Position numbers and translations under genes: made by a program
Source: Xanthomonas floridensis
GTDB lineage: Bacteria; Pseudomonadota; Gammaproteobacteria; Xanthomonadales; Xanthomonadaceae
Direction: 5' to 3'
Length of the DNA: 64,000 bases
NCBI RefSeq assembly: GCF_001642575.1
Contig: NZ_LXNG01000021.1
Coordinates: forward strand, 24,270 to 88,269
Notes under the pieces: generated by a model
The model's input: only the letters and a program-made list of their open reading frames with translations
Databases searched by the model: none
What the model was told of the DNA's origin: nothing
Part shown: positions 1 through 8,486 of the stretch, in pieces
Layout: every line of letters starts with the position of its first letter
How positions within the stretch are numbered: position 1 is the first letter of the stretch

Positions 1-162
1 GGCGGCCGCCCGCTGCAGGTGACCCAGGATCTGAAGAGCTTCTGGGCCACCACGTATCCGGATGTCAGGAAGGAAATGAAGGGGCGGTATCCGAGGCATC
101 CATGGCCGGATGATCCGTGGACCGCCGCGGCCACCCACAGGGCAAAACCCCGCGGCACTTGA
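1..162 (+). CDS. hrpB: ATP-dependent RNA helicase HrpB, C-terminal fragment
   Basis: Only the last 53 codons are in the window, open from base 1 to the TGA at 160-162. The encoded tail contains [13 protein letters not shown] followed by [21 protein letters not shown], which is the typical closing motif of bacterial HrpB DEAH-box helicases (the tryptophan, the DVRKE and the GRYP-H-WP-DP pattern). The family is a cytosolic helicase of uncertain RNA substrate. The helicase motors themselves lie outside the window, so the assignment rests on the C-terminal signature alone. HrpB helicase should not be confused with the Hrp type III secretion protein of the same name. Confidence 0.75.
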   Translation, partial: GGRPLQVTQDLKSFWATTYPDVRKEMKGRYPRHPWPDDPWTAAATHRAKPRGT

Positions 163-614
163 TACGAGCCCCTGTCCCCGCGGGGCGAGAAGGCACGGCT
201 TACGCACCAGTGGCGCGTGCGCCGCGGAGCGCCTGCATCGCACGCGCGCCGGGGCGCAGAGCGGGGGTTCGGGTAAGGGTACGGGGCGAAGCAGTCGTAG
301 CGTCGCTTCTGAAGGCGCGGGGCGACGCGTTTTTCATTCCGGGCACTGGCAGATGCTTGAGGCGCACCCTCATCCGCTCCTTCGCTGCATCTTCTCCCCC
401 TTGATAAGGGGAGAATGTCCCGAGGGGAGAAGCGACTTCAACGTCGACACCGGTCAAGTTTCAGACCTCCGTCTCTTGCGGGATAAGCGCCAGTCGCAGC
501 GGTGCGTAGCATTCTTCCTAACCGCAAGCCAAACAGCGCCCGATTCCGCTAACACCGTCTATACGCACCAGCCCACAGACTGCGCCCCACGTACTCAGAA
601 AGGAAACGCCTCCA
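163..614. repeat. Intergenic region with a dispersed repeat (copy A)
   Basis: No gene is visible between hrpB and the next protein. Bases from about 171 to 425 resemble 55029-55232: both carry GCGGGGCGAGAAGG, then a GC-rich segment containing CCGGGGCGC, GAGCGGGGGT and TACGGGGCGAAGC in the same order. Both end with a CCCTCATCCGC...CTTCTCCC element. The two copies have diverged in sequence and spacing. I see no open frame with a ribosome site, so this looks like a noncoding interspersed repeat. Confidence 0.6.
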
Positions 615-1046
615 ATGAGCAAGCTGACTGTGATTACCGAACGCGCCCTGGAGCGTGCCCTGGAACTGGCAGGCAACGCGGGCGACCATCTGCGTCATGC
701 CGCCTCCAACGCGGGCGACCAGGCCCGCCATGCGGGCAGCAGCCTGCGTCACTTCGGTCCCGGTGCCAGCGAATGGCTGAAGACCGGCGCGGCCCTGGGC
801 GCAGTGCGCACCGGCGGCAAGGTCGCCAGCAAGCTGGTCAAACGCAACCCGGCGGTTACCGTGGCTGCCGCAGTCGCCGGCCTGGGCCTGATCGGCTACG
901 CGGTATATCGCAAGCGTCAGCGTGACCAGCAGACCCTCGGTGGCAACGTGCACCGTCTGGACCGCGAACACGCCAGCAACGCCAGTGCCCGTCGTGCGGC
1001 CTACCAGCGCCGTGCTGCGGTCACGCCGAGCGACGGCATCGAGTAA
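615..1046 (+). CDS. Hypothetical protein with one membrane segment
   Basis: A 143-aa protein of unknown function. The first ~60 residues contain repeated alanine/histidine/glycine-rich stretches (GNAGDHLRHAASNAGDQARH has two similar GD-RHA units) that are probably amphipathic and helical. Residues about 79-99 form a single hydrophobic segment followed at once by a basic cluster, YRKRQRD, suggesting an inner-membrane anchor. The C terminus is polar and arginine-rich. The start is supported by AAGGAAA about 9 bases upstream of ATG 615. The gene stands alone and is followed by a strong hairpin terminator. I do not recognise a named family. Confidence 0.7.
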   Translation: MSKLTVITERALERALELAGNAGDHLRHAASNAGDQARHAGSSLRHFGPGASEWLKTGAALGAVRTGGKVASKLVKRNPAVTVAAAVAGLGLIGYAVYRKRQRDQQTLGGNVHRLDREHASNASARRAAYQRRAAVTPSDGIE

Positions 1047-1086
1047 GCCATCGCCTGCGTCGGACAGACGCAGATGGGTTAACACT

Positions 1087-1120
1087 CAACGCCACGGCCA
1101 CGCGCCGTGGCGTTGTCGTT
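1087..1120 (+). terminator. Hairpin terminator after the 615-1046 gene
   Basis: A perfect 12-bp stem (CAACGCCACGGC at 1087-1098 pairing with 1104-1115) closes a 5-base loop and is followed by TCGTTT. It sits about 40 bases past the stop codon. Confidence 0.6.
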
Positions 1121-1186
1121 TGTGGCTGGCAACCCCGTACGGTTGGTCGCGTCCGGCTGGCATGCCAGGCACTGCGTGTTCTGGCT

Positions 1187-1240
1187 TATGGAAAGACTGC
1201 CGACTATGGAAAGACTGCCGACTGTGGAAAGACTGCTGAC
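1187..1240. repeat. Three tandem 18-bp repeats
   Basis: TATGGAAAGACTGCCGAC occurs at 1187-1204 and again at 1205-1222, then a copy with two changes at 1223-1240. The array lies between the terminator and the end of rluE in noncoding DNA. The unit is a multiple of three and stays open in some frames, but no start or ribosome site supports translation. Confidence 0.8.
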
Positions 1241-1297
1241 GCTGTGCATTGCGGTGCGTATCGCCAGGCATCCGCACCGCGACGCAACGACGCCGCA

Positions 1298-1873
1298 CTA
1301 GCGTTTGCGTGTGCGCGACGGCCGCGGATGCGTGGTTGGGTCCGTTGTCCATTGGCCGGGGACGAGCGTGCCCAGGGTCCAGTCGCCAATCCCCACCCGG
1401 ACCAGGCGCAGTGTGGGCAAGCCCACCGACGCGGTCATCCGCCGGACCTGGCGATTGCGCCCTTCGCTGATCTGCACTTCCAGCCACGCATCCGGCACGG
1501 TCTTGCGCATCCGTACGGGCGGATCACGCGGCCAGAGCGCTGGCGCGGGATCGAGCAGGCGCACCTTGGCCGGGCGGGTCGGGCCATCGTTGAGGACCAC
1601 GCCATCGCGCAATGCCTGCAACTGCGCCTGCTGCGGGTCGCCTTCCACCTGCACCCAATAGGTCTTGGGCTGTTTGTGGCGCGGGTCGGTCAGCCGATGC
1701 GCCAGTGCGCCATCGTCGGTGAGCAACAACAGTCCTTCGCTGTCGTGATCCAGACGGCCTGCCGCATACACGTCGGCCGGCAGGCCGAATTCGGCCAGCG
1801 TGCGCTTGGGCGGGTGCGAGCGGTCGCTGAACTGCGATAGCACGCCATAGGGTTTGTTCAACAGCACCAGCAT
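1298..1873 (-). CDS. rluE: 23S rRNA pseudouridine synthase, RluE type
   Basis: A 191-aa RsuA-family pseudouridine synthase. The E. coli RluE member modifies U2457 of 23S rRNA. The protein opens with LLNKPYGVLSQF and has the catalytic motif GRLDHDSEGLLLLT, in which Asp42 is the expected nucleophile. The C-terminal half has EGRNRQVRRMTASVGLPTLRLVR, the usual RNA-contact and core-closing strand. The length suits RluE, which lacks the N-terminal S4 domain of RsuA and RluB. I start at ATG 1873 (MLVLLNKP) because the upstream extension adds only basic, non-family sequence. That extension lies in a DNA stretch duplicated at 2155 onward. Confidence 0.88.
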   Translation of the reverse strand: MLVLLNKPYGVLSQFSDRSHPPKRTLAEFGLPADVYAAGRLDHDSEGLLLLTDDGALAHRLTDPRHKQPKTYWVQVEGDPQQAQLQALRDGVVLNDGPTRPAKVRLLDPAPALWPRDPPVRMRKTVPDAWLEVQISEGRNRQVRRMTASVGLPTLRLVRVGIGDWTLGTLVPGQWTTDPTTHPRPSRTRKR

Positions 1874-2470
1874 GGAGATTCCGTTTCGAAAGCACCGCAG
1901 GCGGCGGTGAAGCACACGCGTGTGGAGCGCGGTCCGCGCACCGGATGACAGTGACTATGATCGAGCGCTGCCACCGCGATTGCCATAGATGTGTCGTGAC
2001 GCGGCCTGGGCATCGGATGCGCATCATCGATCAAGCGTCGTTTTCAGTATCGCCTGGCGCAGCGGCGAGATACCCGCATGCCGGCTACGGGGATGCCAGC
2101 CCGTGCATTTTCCACTGGCGCATCACGCCTGGAACGGAAAACGGATAGCAGCAGGGCTTGTTCAACAGCACCGGCATTGGAATCCGTTACGAAAGCGCCG
2201 CAGACAACGGCGATGGAGTACACATCCGCGAAGCGTCTCGACCGTGCGCCGCGGCAGTGCGTCTGATCAGGAGCCGCCACAACGCGCGCAGCAAGTACGT
2301 CGCGATGCGATCTGAGCATCGGAAGCACGGCATCGACGCGGAATCGTTCGCCAGGTCCTGCACCGCCTGGCGCAGCGGCGACATACCAGATGACTGGCTG
2401 CAAGCGTGCCGACCCTGCATTGTGCAATCGCCTACGTGGCCGGCGGGCGGCGAATACGACGCTCAAGCAC
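1851..2470. repeat. Diverged tandem duplication (~305-315-bp units) spanning the rluE start
   Basis: Unit 1 runs from about 1851 to 2154 and unit 2 from about 2155 to 2470. Shared blocks occur in the same order: TTGTTCAACAGCACC (1855 and 2159), CGAAAGC-CCGCAG, CATCGGA, and GCCTGGCGCAGCGGCGA (2053-2069 and 2367-2383). The blocks are 304 to 314 bp apart. Unit 1 begins inside the first codons of rluE, so unit 2 carries a dead copy of the rluE 5' end. The rest of 1874-2703 shows no convincing gene. Confidence 0.65.
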
Positions 2471-2606
2471 ATGCCTGCACCGTGCCGAACGCCATCCTCC
2501 ACTCGGTACAGCGCCAACCACGCCGCCCTAGGCGGGCGTTTGGGCGAAACGCAGTGAACATCCTCTGTTTCGGTCGCTGCCTCAAGGTTTACAGCGATAG
2601 CACAAC

Positions 2607-2632
2607 GACGAAGGCGCCACTGCGCCTTCGTC
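2607..2632 (-). terminator. Hairpin downstream of the secreted methyltransferase
   Basis: An 11-bp perfect stem (GACGAAGGCGC at 2607-2617 with 2622-2632) closes a four-base loop about 70 bases past the stop of the minus-strand gene ending at 2704. The T-tract is poor, so termination is plausible but not certain. Confidence 0.45.
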
Positions 2633-2703
2633 ACCAGCGCGGCAGCGCCCCGCGCCAAAGCCTGCATGCCACCGCAACCTGCGCCGGCATGCAGGCTGGG
2701 CGA

Positions 2704-3558
2704 TCACTGCTTGACGAATTTCAACGTCATGCGGTCGCTTTCGCCGATCGCCTTGTACCTGGCATCGTCGGCGGCATCGTGGCTGTTGCTCGGCGGCAGC
2801 GTCCACACGCCACCGGGATAATCCTTGGTGTCGCGCGGATTGGCGTTGAGCTCGCTCTTGCCGGCCAGCTTGAAGCCGGCCGCTTCGGCCATCGCAATCA
2901 CCTGCGCCTGGCCCACGTAACCGCTCTTGTCATCGGCCGGCACATCGGCCTTGGCACGATGTTCGACCACACCCAGCACGCCGCCGGGCTTGAGCACCTT
3001 GTAGAAACCGGCAAACATCGCCTCGGCAGTGCCGGCCATGCGCCAGTTATGCACGTTGCGGAAGGTCAGTACCAGGTCGGCCGAGTTGTCCACGCCGAAC
3101 GACGGCGACTTGGGCACATACGACACAAACGCCGGCTTGCCATAGATGTCGGGCTTGGCCTGGAACTTCTTTTCCAGCTCGTCGCGGGCGCGCTGGGCAT
3201 AGTCGCGCGCGCGGCCTTCGGCAGCGGACGCCGGATCGACCACCGCCGCCACGTACTTGCCCTTCTCGCGCAGGTAAGGCGCCAGGATTTCCGAGTACCA
3301 GCCGCCGCCGGGCGTGACTTCGATGACGGTCTGGGTGGGCTTGATGCCGAAGAACGCCAGGGTCTGACCGGGGTGGCGATACTGGTCGCGCTGCACGTAC
3401 ACGCGGTCGCGCCAGTTGCCATTGATGGCAGTCTGCAGCGCGGCATCCGGCGCCGGCAGGCTGGCGCTGTCGGCCGGCTTCATCGCCATCGCCACTGGCG
3501 CACTCATCGCCACCATGACACTCATCACACACGCACAGGCCAGCTTGTTGCGGATCAT
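2704..3558 (-). CDS. Exported class I SAM-dependent methyltransferase-like protein
   Basis: A 284-aa protein. The first ~25 residues form a signal peptide (basic MIRNK, hydrophobic core, cleavage near APVAMA). The mature part has a Rossmann methyltransferase core: VIEVTPGGGWYSEIL matches motif I, ADLVLTFRNVHNW matches the post-II/IV region, and GFYKVLKPGGVLGVVEH matches motif V. This type is common in Xanthomonas and other proteobacteria and is annotated as a periplasmic methyltransferase, although SAM is not known in the periplasm, so the real substrate is unclear. The start at ATG 3558 is preceded by GAAGAGGG. An upstream in-frame extension would destroy the signal peptide. The gene is single and divergent from the aldo/keto reductase. 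Confidence 0.8.
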   Translation of the reverse strand: MIRNKLACACVMSVMVAMSAPVAMAMKPADSASLPAPDAALQTAINGNWRDRVYVQRDQYRHPGQTLAFFGIKPTQTVIEVTPGGGWYSEILAPYLREKGKYVAAVVDPASAAEGRARDYAQRARDELEKKFQAKPDIYGKPAFVSYVPKSPSFGVDNSADLVLTFRNVHNWRMAGTAEAMFAGFYKVLKPGGVLGVVEHRAKADVPADDKSGYVGQAQVIAMAEAAGFKLAGKSELNANPRDTKDYPGGVWTLPPSNSHDAADDARYKAIGESDRMTLKFVKQ

Positions 3559-3790
3559 CGCAGCGCCCTCTTCCGGGTAAAAGTAGCGCGAGCCTAGCAT
3601 GCGGCCCGCGGCCTGCCATGTGCCCGAATCGCAGCGCTCGTCACCCGTGCCTGCTACCGCAATCGCCAAGTTGTTCACATCCTGTGAGCCGGCCGGTGCG
3701 ATCGGCGGAACGCTGAATCCACATCGATGTCACACGCATCGTCGGTACGCATGACTATCCTGTCGGCAGTTCGAATCAGGAGCATCCGTG

Positions 3791-4765
3791 ATGACTCATC
3801 CCCGCGCACTGGGCCGCTCCGGCCTGCAGGTTCAACCCATCGTCTTTGGTGGCAATGTGTTCGGCTGGAGCGCCGATGAGGCGACCTCGTTCGCGTTGCT
3901 GGACGCCTTTGTCGATGCCGGCTTCAATCTGATCGACACTGCCGATGCCTACTCCGGCTGGGTGCCCGGCAACCGCGGTGGCGAGTCGGAAACCATCATC
4001 GGGCGCTGGCTGGCACGCAGCGGCAAACGCGACAAGGTGCTGATCGCCACCAAGGTCGCCAAATGGAGCGAACACCCCGGGCTGTCGCCGGACAACATCG
4101 CCGCCGCCGTGGAGGATTCGCTCACGCGCCTGCAGACCGACGTGATCGATCTGTACCAGGCCCACGAGGACGACGAATCGATTCCGCTGGAAGCCACGCT
4201 GGCCGCATTCGGACGCCTGATCGAACAAGGCAAGGTGCGCGCGATCGGCGCATCCAATTACAGTGCCGCACGCCTGCGCGATGCACTGGACATCTCCGAG
4301 CAGTACACACTGCCGCGCTACGAAAGCCTGCAGCCGGAATACAACCTTTACGACCGCGCCGGCTACGAAGCGGAGCTGGAACCGCTGATACGCGAACGCG
4401 AGCTGGGCGTGATCAGTTACTACTCGCTGGCCAGCGGCTTTCTGACCGGCAAGTACCGCAGTGCCGACGACGCCGGCAAGAGCAGTGCGCGCGGTGCGTC
4501 GGTGGTCAAGCAATACGTCAACCCGCGCGGCCTGCGCATCCTGCAGGCACTGGACGACCTGGCGGCCAGCCACCGCGCAACACCGGCGCAGATCGCGCTG
4601 GCCTGGCTGATCGCACGCCCGGGGCTGACTGCACCGATCGTCAGCGCCACCAGCGTGGACCAGTTGCACGACGTGCTGGCGGCCGCGCAGCTGTCGCTCA
4701 GCGCCGAGCAGATCGCACAGCTGGACAGCGCCAGCGCGCCGGAACCGGAACCGGCGGCGGCATAA
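3791..4765 (+). CDS. Aldo/keto reductase
   Basis: A 324-aa NADPH-dependent oxidoreductase with the TIM-barrel AKR pattern. The catalytic tetrad is visible as DTADAY (Asp, Tyr), ATKVAKW (Lys) and YQAHEDD (His). The cofactor region appears as IGASNYSA and, near the C terminus, PIVSATSVDQL. The substrate cannot be read from the sequence. AGGAG lies 8 bases before ATG 3791, and a GTG at 3788 is an alternative start. It is the first of three same-strand oxidoreductase genes (with 4860 and 5958), spaced by roughly 70-95 bases, which may be cotranscribed as a carbonyl-detoxifying set. Confidence 0.88.
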   Translation: MTHPRALGRSGLQVQPIVFGGNVFGWSADEATSFALLDAFVDAGFNLIDTADAYSGWVPGNRGGESETIIGRWLARSGKRDKVLIATKVAKWSEHPGLSPDNIAAAVEDSLTRLQTDVIDLYQAHEDDESIPLEATLAAFGRLIEQGKVRAIGASNYSAARLRDALDISEQYTLPRYESLQPEYNLYDRAGYEAELEPLIRERELGVISYYSLASGFLTGKYRSADDAGKSSARGASVVKQYVNPRGLRILQALDDLAASHRATPAQIALAWLIARPGLTAPIVSATSVDQLHDVLAAAQLSLSAEQIAQLDSASAPEPEPAAA

Positions 4766-4859
4766 CGCACCACGTCATTACGCACTCCCTCGCGCAGCCG
4801 CCCCCGCGGCTGTGCTCCCATGGCCGCGCTTGCGTGGCCCCGTTGCGAGGAACTCCCCC

Positions 4860-5888
4860 ATGTCATCGATCACCAATCGCCGCGTCGTGCTGGCCTCGCG
4901 CCCGCAGGGCGAACCCAGCGCAGACAACTTCCGCATCGAAGAACGCAGCCTGCCGCCCACCGGGCATGACCAGGTCCTGGTACGCAACCGCTTCCTGTCC
5001 CTCGATCCGTACATGCGCGGACGCATGGATGACGGCCCGTCTTACGCTGCACCGGTGGCCATCGATGCAGTGATGGAAGGCGGCACCATTGGCGAAGTCA
5101 TTCAATCGCATCACGCCGATTATCGGCCTGGCGATCTGCTGGTACTGCCTGGCGGCTGGCAGACCCACACGCTGCTTACCCCCACCACACCGCTACGCAA
5201 ACTGCCCGACGACGACAGCCTTCCGCCCAGCACCGCGCTCGGCGTGTACGGCATGCCCGGCTTCACCGCGTATGCCGGCCTGCACGAGATCGGCAAGCCA
5301 CAGGCCGGCGAAACGCTGGTGGTGGCTGCCGCCAGCGGGCCGGTCGGCGCGACGGTGGCACAGCTGGCACGGCTGCAGGGCCTGCGCGTGGTGGCCATTG
5401 CCGGTGGCGAGGACAAGGTGCGTTATCTGCGCGACTCGCTGAAGGTGGATGTGGCGCTGGATCACCGCGCAGACGACTTCGCCGAACAGCTGCGCGCGGC
5501 CACGCCCGACGGTATCGACATCTACTTCGAGAATGTCGGCGGCAAGGTGTTCGATGCGGTGCTGCCGCAACTCAACGATTTCGCCCGCCTGCCGATCTGC
5601 GGCGTGATCGCCACCTACAACAGCCGTGGCCAGGTGTTGCCGGGCCCGGATCGCCTGCCGGAGTTCATGGGCCTGATCCTGCGCAAGCGCCTGACCGTGC
5701 GCGGCTTCATCCAGCACGATCTCATCCGCCTGATGCCGGCCTTCCTGCGCGAGATGGGCCAGTGGCTGCGCGAGGGCAAGATCCACTATCGCGAGCATGT
5801 GCTGCACGGGCTCGATGCCGCACCGCAGGGGCTGATCAGCCTGTTGCGCGGCGAAAACTTCGGCAAGGCCGTGGTCGCACTCGACTGA
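4860..5888 (+). CDS. NADP-dependent MDR-family oxidoreductase (CurA/LTB4DH type)
   Basis: A 342-aa zinc-independent medium-chain reductase that would reduce the C=C bond of enones with NADPH. It opens with NRRVVLASRPQGEP, typical of the CurA/YncB and leukotriene-B4-dehydrogenase branch. It has FLSLDPYMRGRM, VVAAASGPVGATVAQLA as the nucleotide-binding glycine-rich loop, and YFENVGGKVFDAVLP. No zinc-binding cysteines are present. Family length (~340 aa) fits. The start at ATG 4860 matches family N termini; an ATG 48 bases upstream adds unrelated sequence. Confidence 0.88.
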   Translation: MSSITNRRVVLASRPQGEPSADNFRIEERSLPPTGHDQVLVRNRFLSLDPYMRGRMDDGPSYAAPVAIDAVMEGGTIGEVIQSHHADYRPGDLLVLPGGWQTHTLLTPTTPLRKLPDDDSLPPSTALGVYGMPGFTAYAGLHEIGKPQAGETLVVAAASGPVGATVAQLARLQGLRVVAIAGGEDKVRYLRDSLKVDVALDHRADDFAEQLRAATPDGIDIYFENVGGKVFDAVLPQLNDFARLPICGVIATYNSRGQVLPGPDRLPEFMGLILRKRLTVRGFIQHDLIRLMPAFLREMGQWLREGKIHYREHVLHGLDAAPQGLISLLRGENFGKAVVALD

Positions 5889-5918
5889 TCAATTCGCAGC
5901 GCTCCACCGGCTCTTACG

Positions 5919-5946
5919 ATTCCCCATTCCCCATTCCCCATTCCCC
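5919..5946. repeat. Four tandem ATTCCCC heptamers
   Basis: ATTCCCC is repeated four times without a mismatch, ending just before the AAGGA ribosome site of the next gene. A related run of GGGAATC-like units lies at about 54934-54963. Confidence 0.9.
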
Positions 5947-5957
5947 CAAGGAACACA

Positions 5958-6761
5958 ATGACTGTCCCCGCATTCGGCCTCGGCACCTTCCGTCTCAAGG
6001 ACCAGGTCGTCATCGACTCGGTACGTAATGCACTGGAGCTGGGCTACCGCGCCATCGATACCGCACAGATCTACGACAACGAGGCGCAGGTGGGCCAGGC
6101 CATCACCGCATCCGGCGTGCCGCGCGATCAGCTGTACCTGACCACCAAGATCTGGGTCGACAAGTTCGCCCGTGACGCCGTGATCCCCAGCCTGCAGGAA
6201 AGCCTGCGCAAGCTGGGCACCGACCATGTCGACCTCACCCTGATCCATTGGCCTTCGCCAAAGGATCAGGTACCAATGCGCGAGTACCTGGAAGCCTTGG
6301 CCGATGCGAAGGCACAAGGCCTCACGCGCGCCATCGGCGTGTCCAATTTCACCATTGCGTTGATCAGGCAGGCCATCGAGATCCTGGGCGCCGAGGCAAT
6401 CGCCACCAACCAGATCGAGGTGCATCCGTATCTGCAGAACCGCACCCTGATCGCGTTCCTGCGTGAGCAGGGAATCCACGTCACCTCCTACATGACGCTG
6501 GCCGTGGGTGAGGTCTTGAAGGATCCGGCGATCCTGGCCATTGCCGCGCGTCACGCGGCCACGCCGGCACAAGTCACGCTGGCCTGGGCCCTGCAGCAGG
6601 GCTATTCGGTGATCCCGTCTTCGACCAAGCGGGCAAATCTGGAAAGCAATCTCAAGGCGCAAGCGCTGCATCTGAGCGAGCAGGACATGGCCGAGATCGC
6701 TGCACTCGACCGCGGGCAGCGCCTGGCCAATCCCAAGGCGATTGCGCCCGATTGGGACTGA
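5958..6761 (+). CDS. dkgB: Aldo/keto reductase, 2,5-diketo-D-gluconate reductase B type
   Basis: A 267-aa AKR of the DkgB (YafB) subfamily, which reduces methylglyoxal and 2,5-diketo-D-gluconate with NADPH in vitro. The tetrad is present: DTAQIYDNE (Asp, Tyr), TTKIWVD (Lys) and LIHWPSP (His). The family ending motif [15 protein letters not shown], which binds the NADP phosphate, is intact. AAGGA lies 8 bases before ATG 5958, immediately after the ATTCCCC heptamer array, so repeat-number change would alter the leader but not the ribosome site. It belongs to the three-gene oxidoreductase run. Confidence 0.87.
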   Translation: MTVPAFGLGTFRLKDQVVIDSVRNALELGYRAIDTAQIYDNEAQVGQAITASGVPRDQLYLTTKIWVDKFARDAVIPSLQESLRKLGTDHVDLTLIHWPSPKDQVPMREYLEALADAKAQGLTRAIGVSNFTIALIRQAIEILGAEAIATNQIEVHPYLQNRTLIAFLREQGIHVTSYMTLAVGEVLKDPAILAIAARHAATPAQVTLAWALQQGYSVIPSSTKRANLESNLKAQALHLSEQDMAEIAALDRGQRLANPKAIAPDWD

Positions 6762-7026
6762 TAGCGCGCACGGCCGCGCCACATGGTGTGAGTCGTCCGG
6801 CAGTGCACAGCGCAAGGAACGGGCGATTGGCCCTACGCGCGCGGGCGCCTGCCGAGCCTGCCTGACGGCCACGCGATAAGACTATGGCGGTGCTGCTGCC
6901 GGTCCCATCTTTAGCGCGATGCGCGCCAGCGTGCGATGGCCGCTCGTCGTCGCACGCTGGTGAGCCGGTCGCAGCGCTGCTACGGTGCCGGCACAGGGGG
7001 GGAGTCTCGCTCACGGAGTTCTGCCC

Positions 7027-7329
7027 ATGCATCGCGCATCCGTTCTGACCCGCCGCGACATCGACGTTGACGCAGAGATCGCCTACTGGCGCGATGTCCA
7101 CGCCGAAGGCCATCTGGGCGGCTACGATTTTTCCGATTACGCCCGCGTGCTGACATTGGGCTACGACATCTACCTGGCCTACCCACGTGCGACCGAGGCG
7201 CAGCTGTATCGCGTGCTGCAGGACGGGTATTACCACTACCAACCGGTACTGTCGGTGCCCTGGGATCAGGCGCGCTGGATCGTGCGACATGCCTGGCGGC
7301 ATATGGAAGAAGCCAACGTGCTGCATTGA
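7027..7329 (+). CDS. Hypothetical 100-aa protein
   Basis: A small soluble protein of unknown function, rich in Tyr, Asp and Trp. The motif EIAYWRDVHAEGHLGG near the start and YDIYLAYPRATEAQLY in the middle suggest a compact helical fold. There is no signal peptide or membrane segment. I start at ATG 7027 because the 14-codon upstream extension is Gly/Pro-rich and lacks a better ribosome site. The gene stands alone, and no function should be assigned. Confidence 0.6.
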   Translation: MHRASVLTRRDIDVDAEIAYWRDVHAEGHLGGYDFSDYARVLTLGYDIYLAYPRATEAQLYRVLQDGYYHYQPVLSVPWDQARWIVRHAWRHMEEANVLH

Positions 7330-7852
7330 GACCGCTGGCAGTCACACTCATGTAGCGGCGTACGTGAGCGCGATGCACGGCTCCGTTCGGCGCAAACGTC
7401 GCATCCTTGTTGGCAAACGGTATGCAGGCGAAAACGTTGTGGTGGAGCAGATTTGCCTGCCACTGCGGGACAGTGATGGCCGCCTTGCGCAGCGACGTTG
7501 CGTATGGCGCGTGGCTCGGCACGTACGCGGCTCACACCATTAAAGGACGGTCTGCGCATCAGGCAACTGCAGCCGCGCCAAAGCGGGAAGCCGGCTATTA
7601 CCGCGCTTTCTGCGCTGCTGAGGCCAGCCGAAACGGATCTCGCGCCAGGGCCTCTGATACCGAATTGGAACCAGCGATTCATGCCGCGCTGTCGTGTCGC
7701 ATACAGGCAGATGACTCGGAGCGGCTAACAGGCCTAGCGAGAGTGACCAGGGAGAGCAGGCACGCAGCCACCGGAGAGCGCGACGTCAGACCAGAGTGAC
7801 CAACGCCGGCCGCGCCAGCCAGGCGACTGCGCAGCCGTCCTGGTCGCCGTGC
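7330..7852. other. Gene-free interval
   Basis: About 520 bases between convergent genes. I find no open frame with a plausible ribosome site, no clear hairpin terminator and no recognisable RNA gene. Base composition is somewhat lower in GC than in flanking genes around 7360-7480. Confidence 0.5.
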
Positions 7853-8269
7853 TTAGTTCAACTGCCCCATCGCCACTGCCTGACGATCGATGCGGTGTTT
7901 TTCCGCCAGGGCCTGCATGCCCTGCAGCGTGGAGGCGATCAGGCTTGCGTAGCGCAGCCGCCACAGCGTGGCGCGGTCGTTGTCGTCCTGGGTGCTGCCC
8001 AGCCCGTCCAGGACCTGTGGCAGGCGGCGGTCCGCCAGCGCCGAGGCGGCCAGGTACGGCTTTTCGGGCGCAATCACGTCCACTGGCGCGCGCCAATCGT
8101 TGGCGACGTGGCGGGCGATGCCGGCCAGATGCGACAACTGGTGCATGCCGATCAGCGTTTCGTGCAGCATCTCGCGGCACGCCCATTGCCACAGCGCCAC
8201 CTTTTCCGACGGGTCCTGGGCAATTTCGGTCAGCGCCAGGTCCACCTTTTCGATACGTGAGTCGAGCAT
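7853..8269 (-). CDS. Hypothetical 138-aa protein
   Basis: A predicted all-helical soluble protein with no family I recognise. Visible features are a His-rich central stretch (MLHETLIGMHQLSHLAGIARH) and LWRLRYASLIASTLQGMQAL near the end. The regularly placed histidines could bind metal, but no known motif is present. ATG 8269 is preceded by GGAGC at good spacing; an in-frame upstream ATG gives a less likely 157-aa product. It is convergent with nothing close and divergent from the DUF2884 gene. Confidence 0.55.
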   Translation of the reverse strand: MLDSRIEKVDLALTEIAQDPSEKVALWQWACREMLHETLIGMHQLSHLAGIARHVANDWRAPVDVIAPEKPYLAASALADRRLPQVLDGLGSTQDDNDRATLWRLRYASLIASTLQGMQALAEKHRIDRQAVAMGQLN

Positions 8270-8486
8270 TGCTGAGCTCCGATGCTGCTGTGCAACATAA
8301 TTCACACCATCGGCTGTGAGAATCAAGTGAGCCAGCCGTTTGAAAGATGTCAGCGTGCGGATGCTCGACCCGGTTCACGCTTCAGCATAGACCGCGATCG
8401 GCTGGCACCGCCGGCCCCCTGACTTCCTGCCCATGCAGTCTGCCCGGCGATGCGTGATGCTGCAGTCCCGTCCAGCGGCCACCCGC

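Noticed and set aside
1187..1240. Protein repeat QSFHSR from the 18-bp repeats on the minus strand
   Set aside because: The frame continues antisense through a terminator hairpin and has no supporting start; the repeat is more simply noncoding.
1945..2315. Small open frames in the duplicated region
   Set aside because: They overlap diverged repeat units, differ in frame between the two copies and have no ribosome sites.
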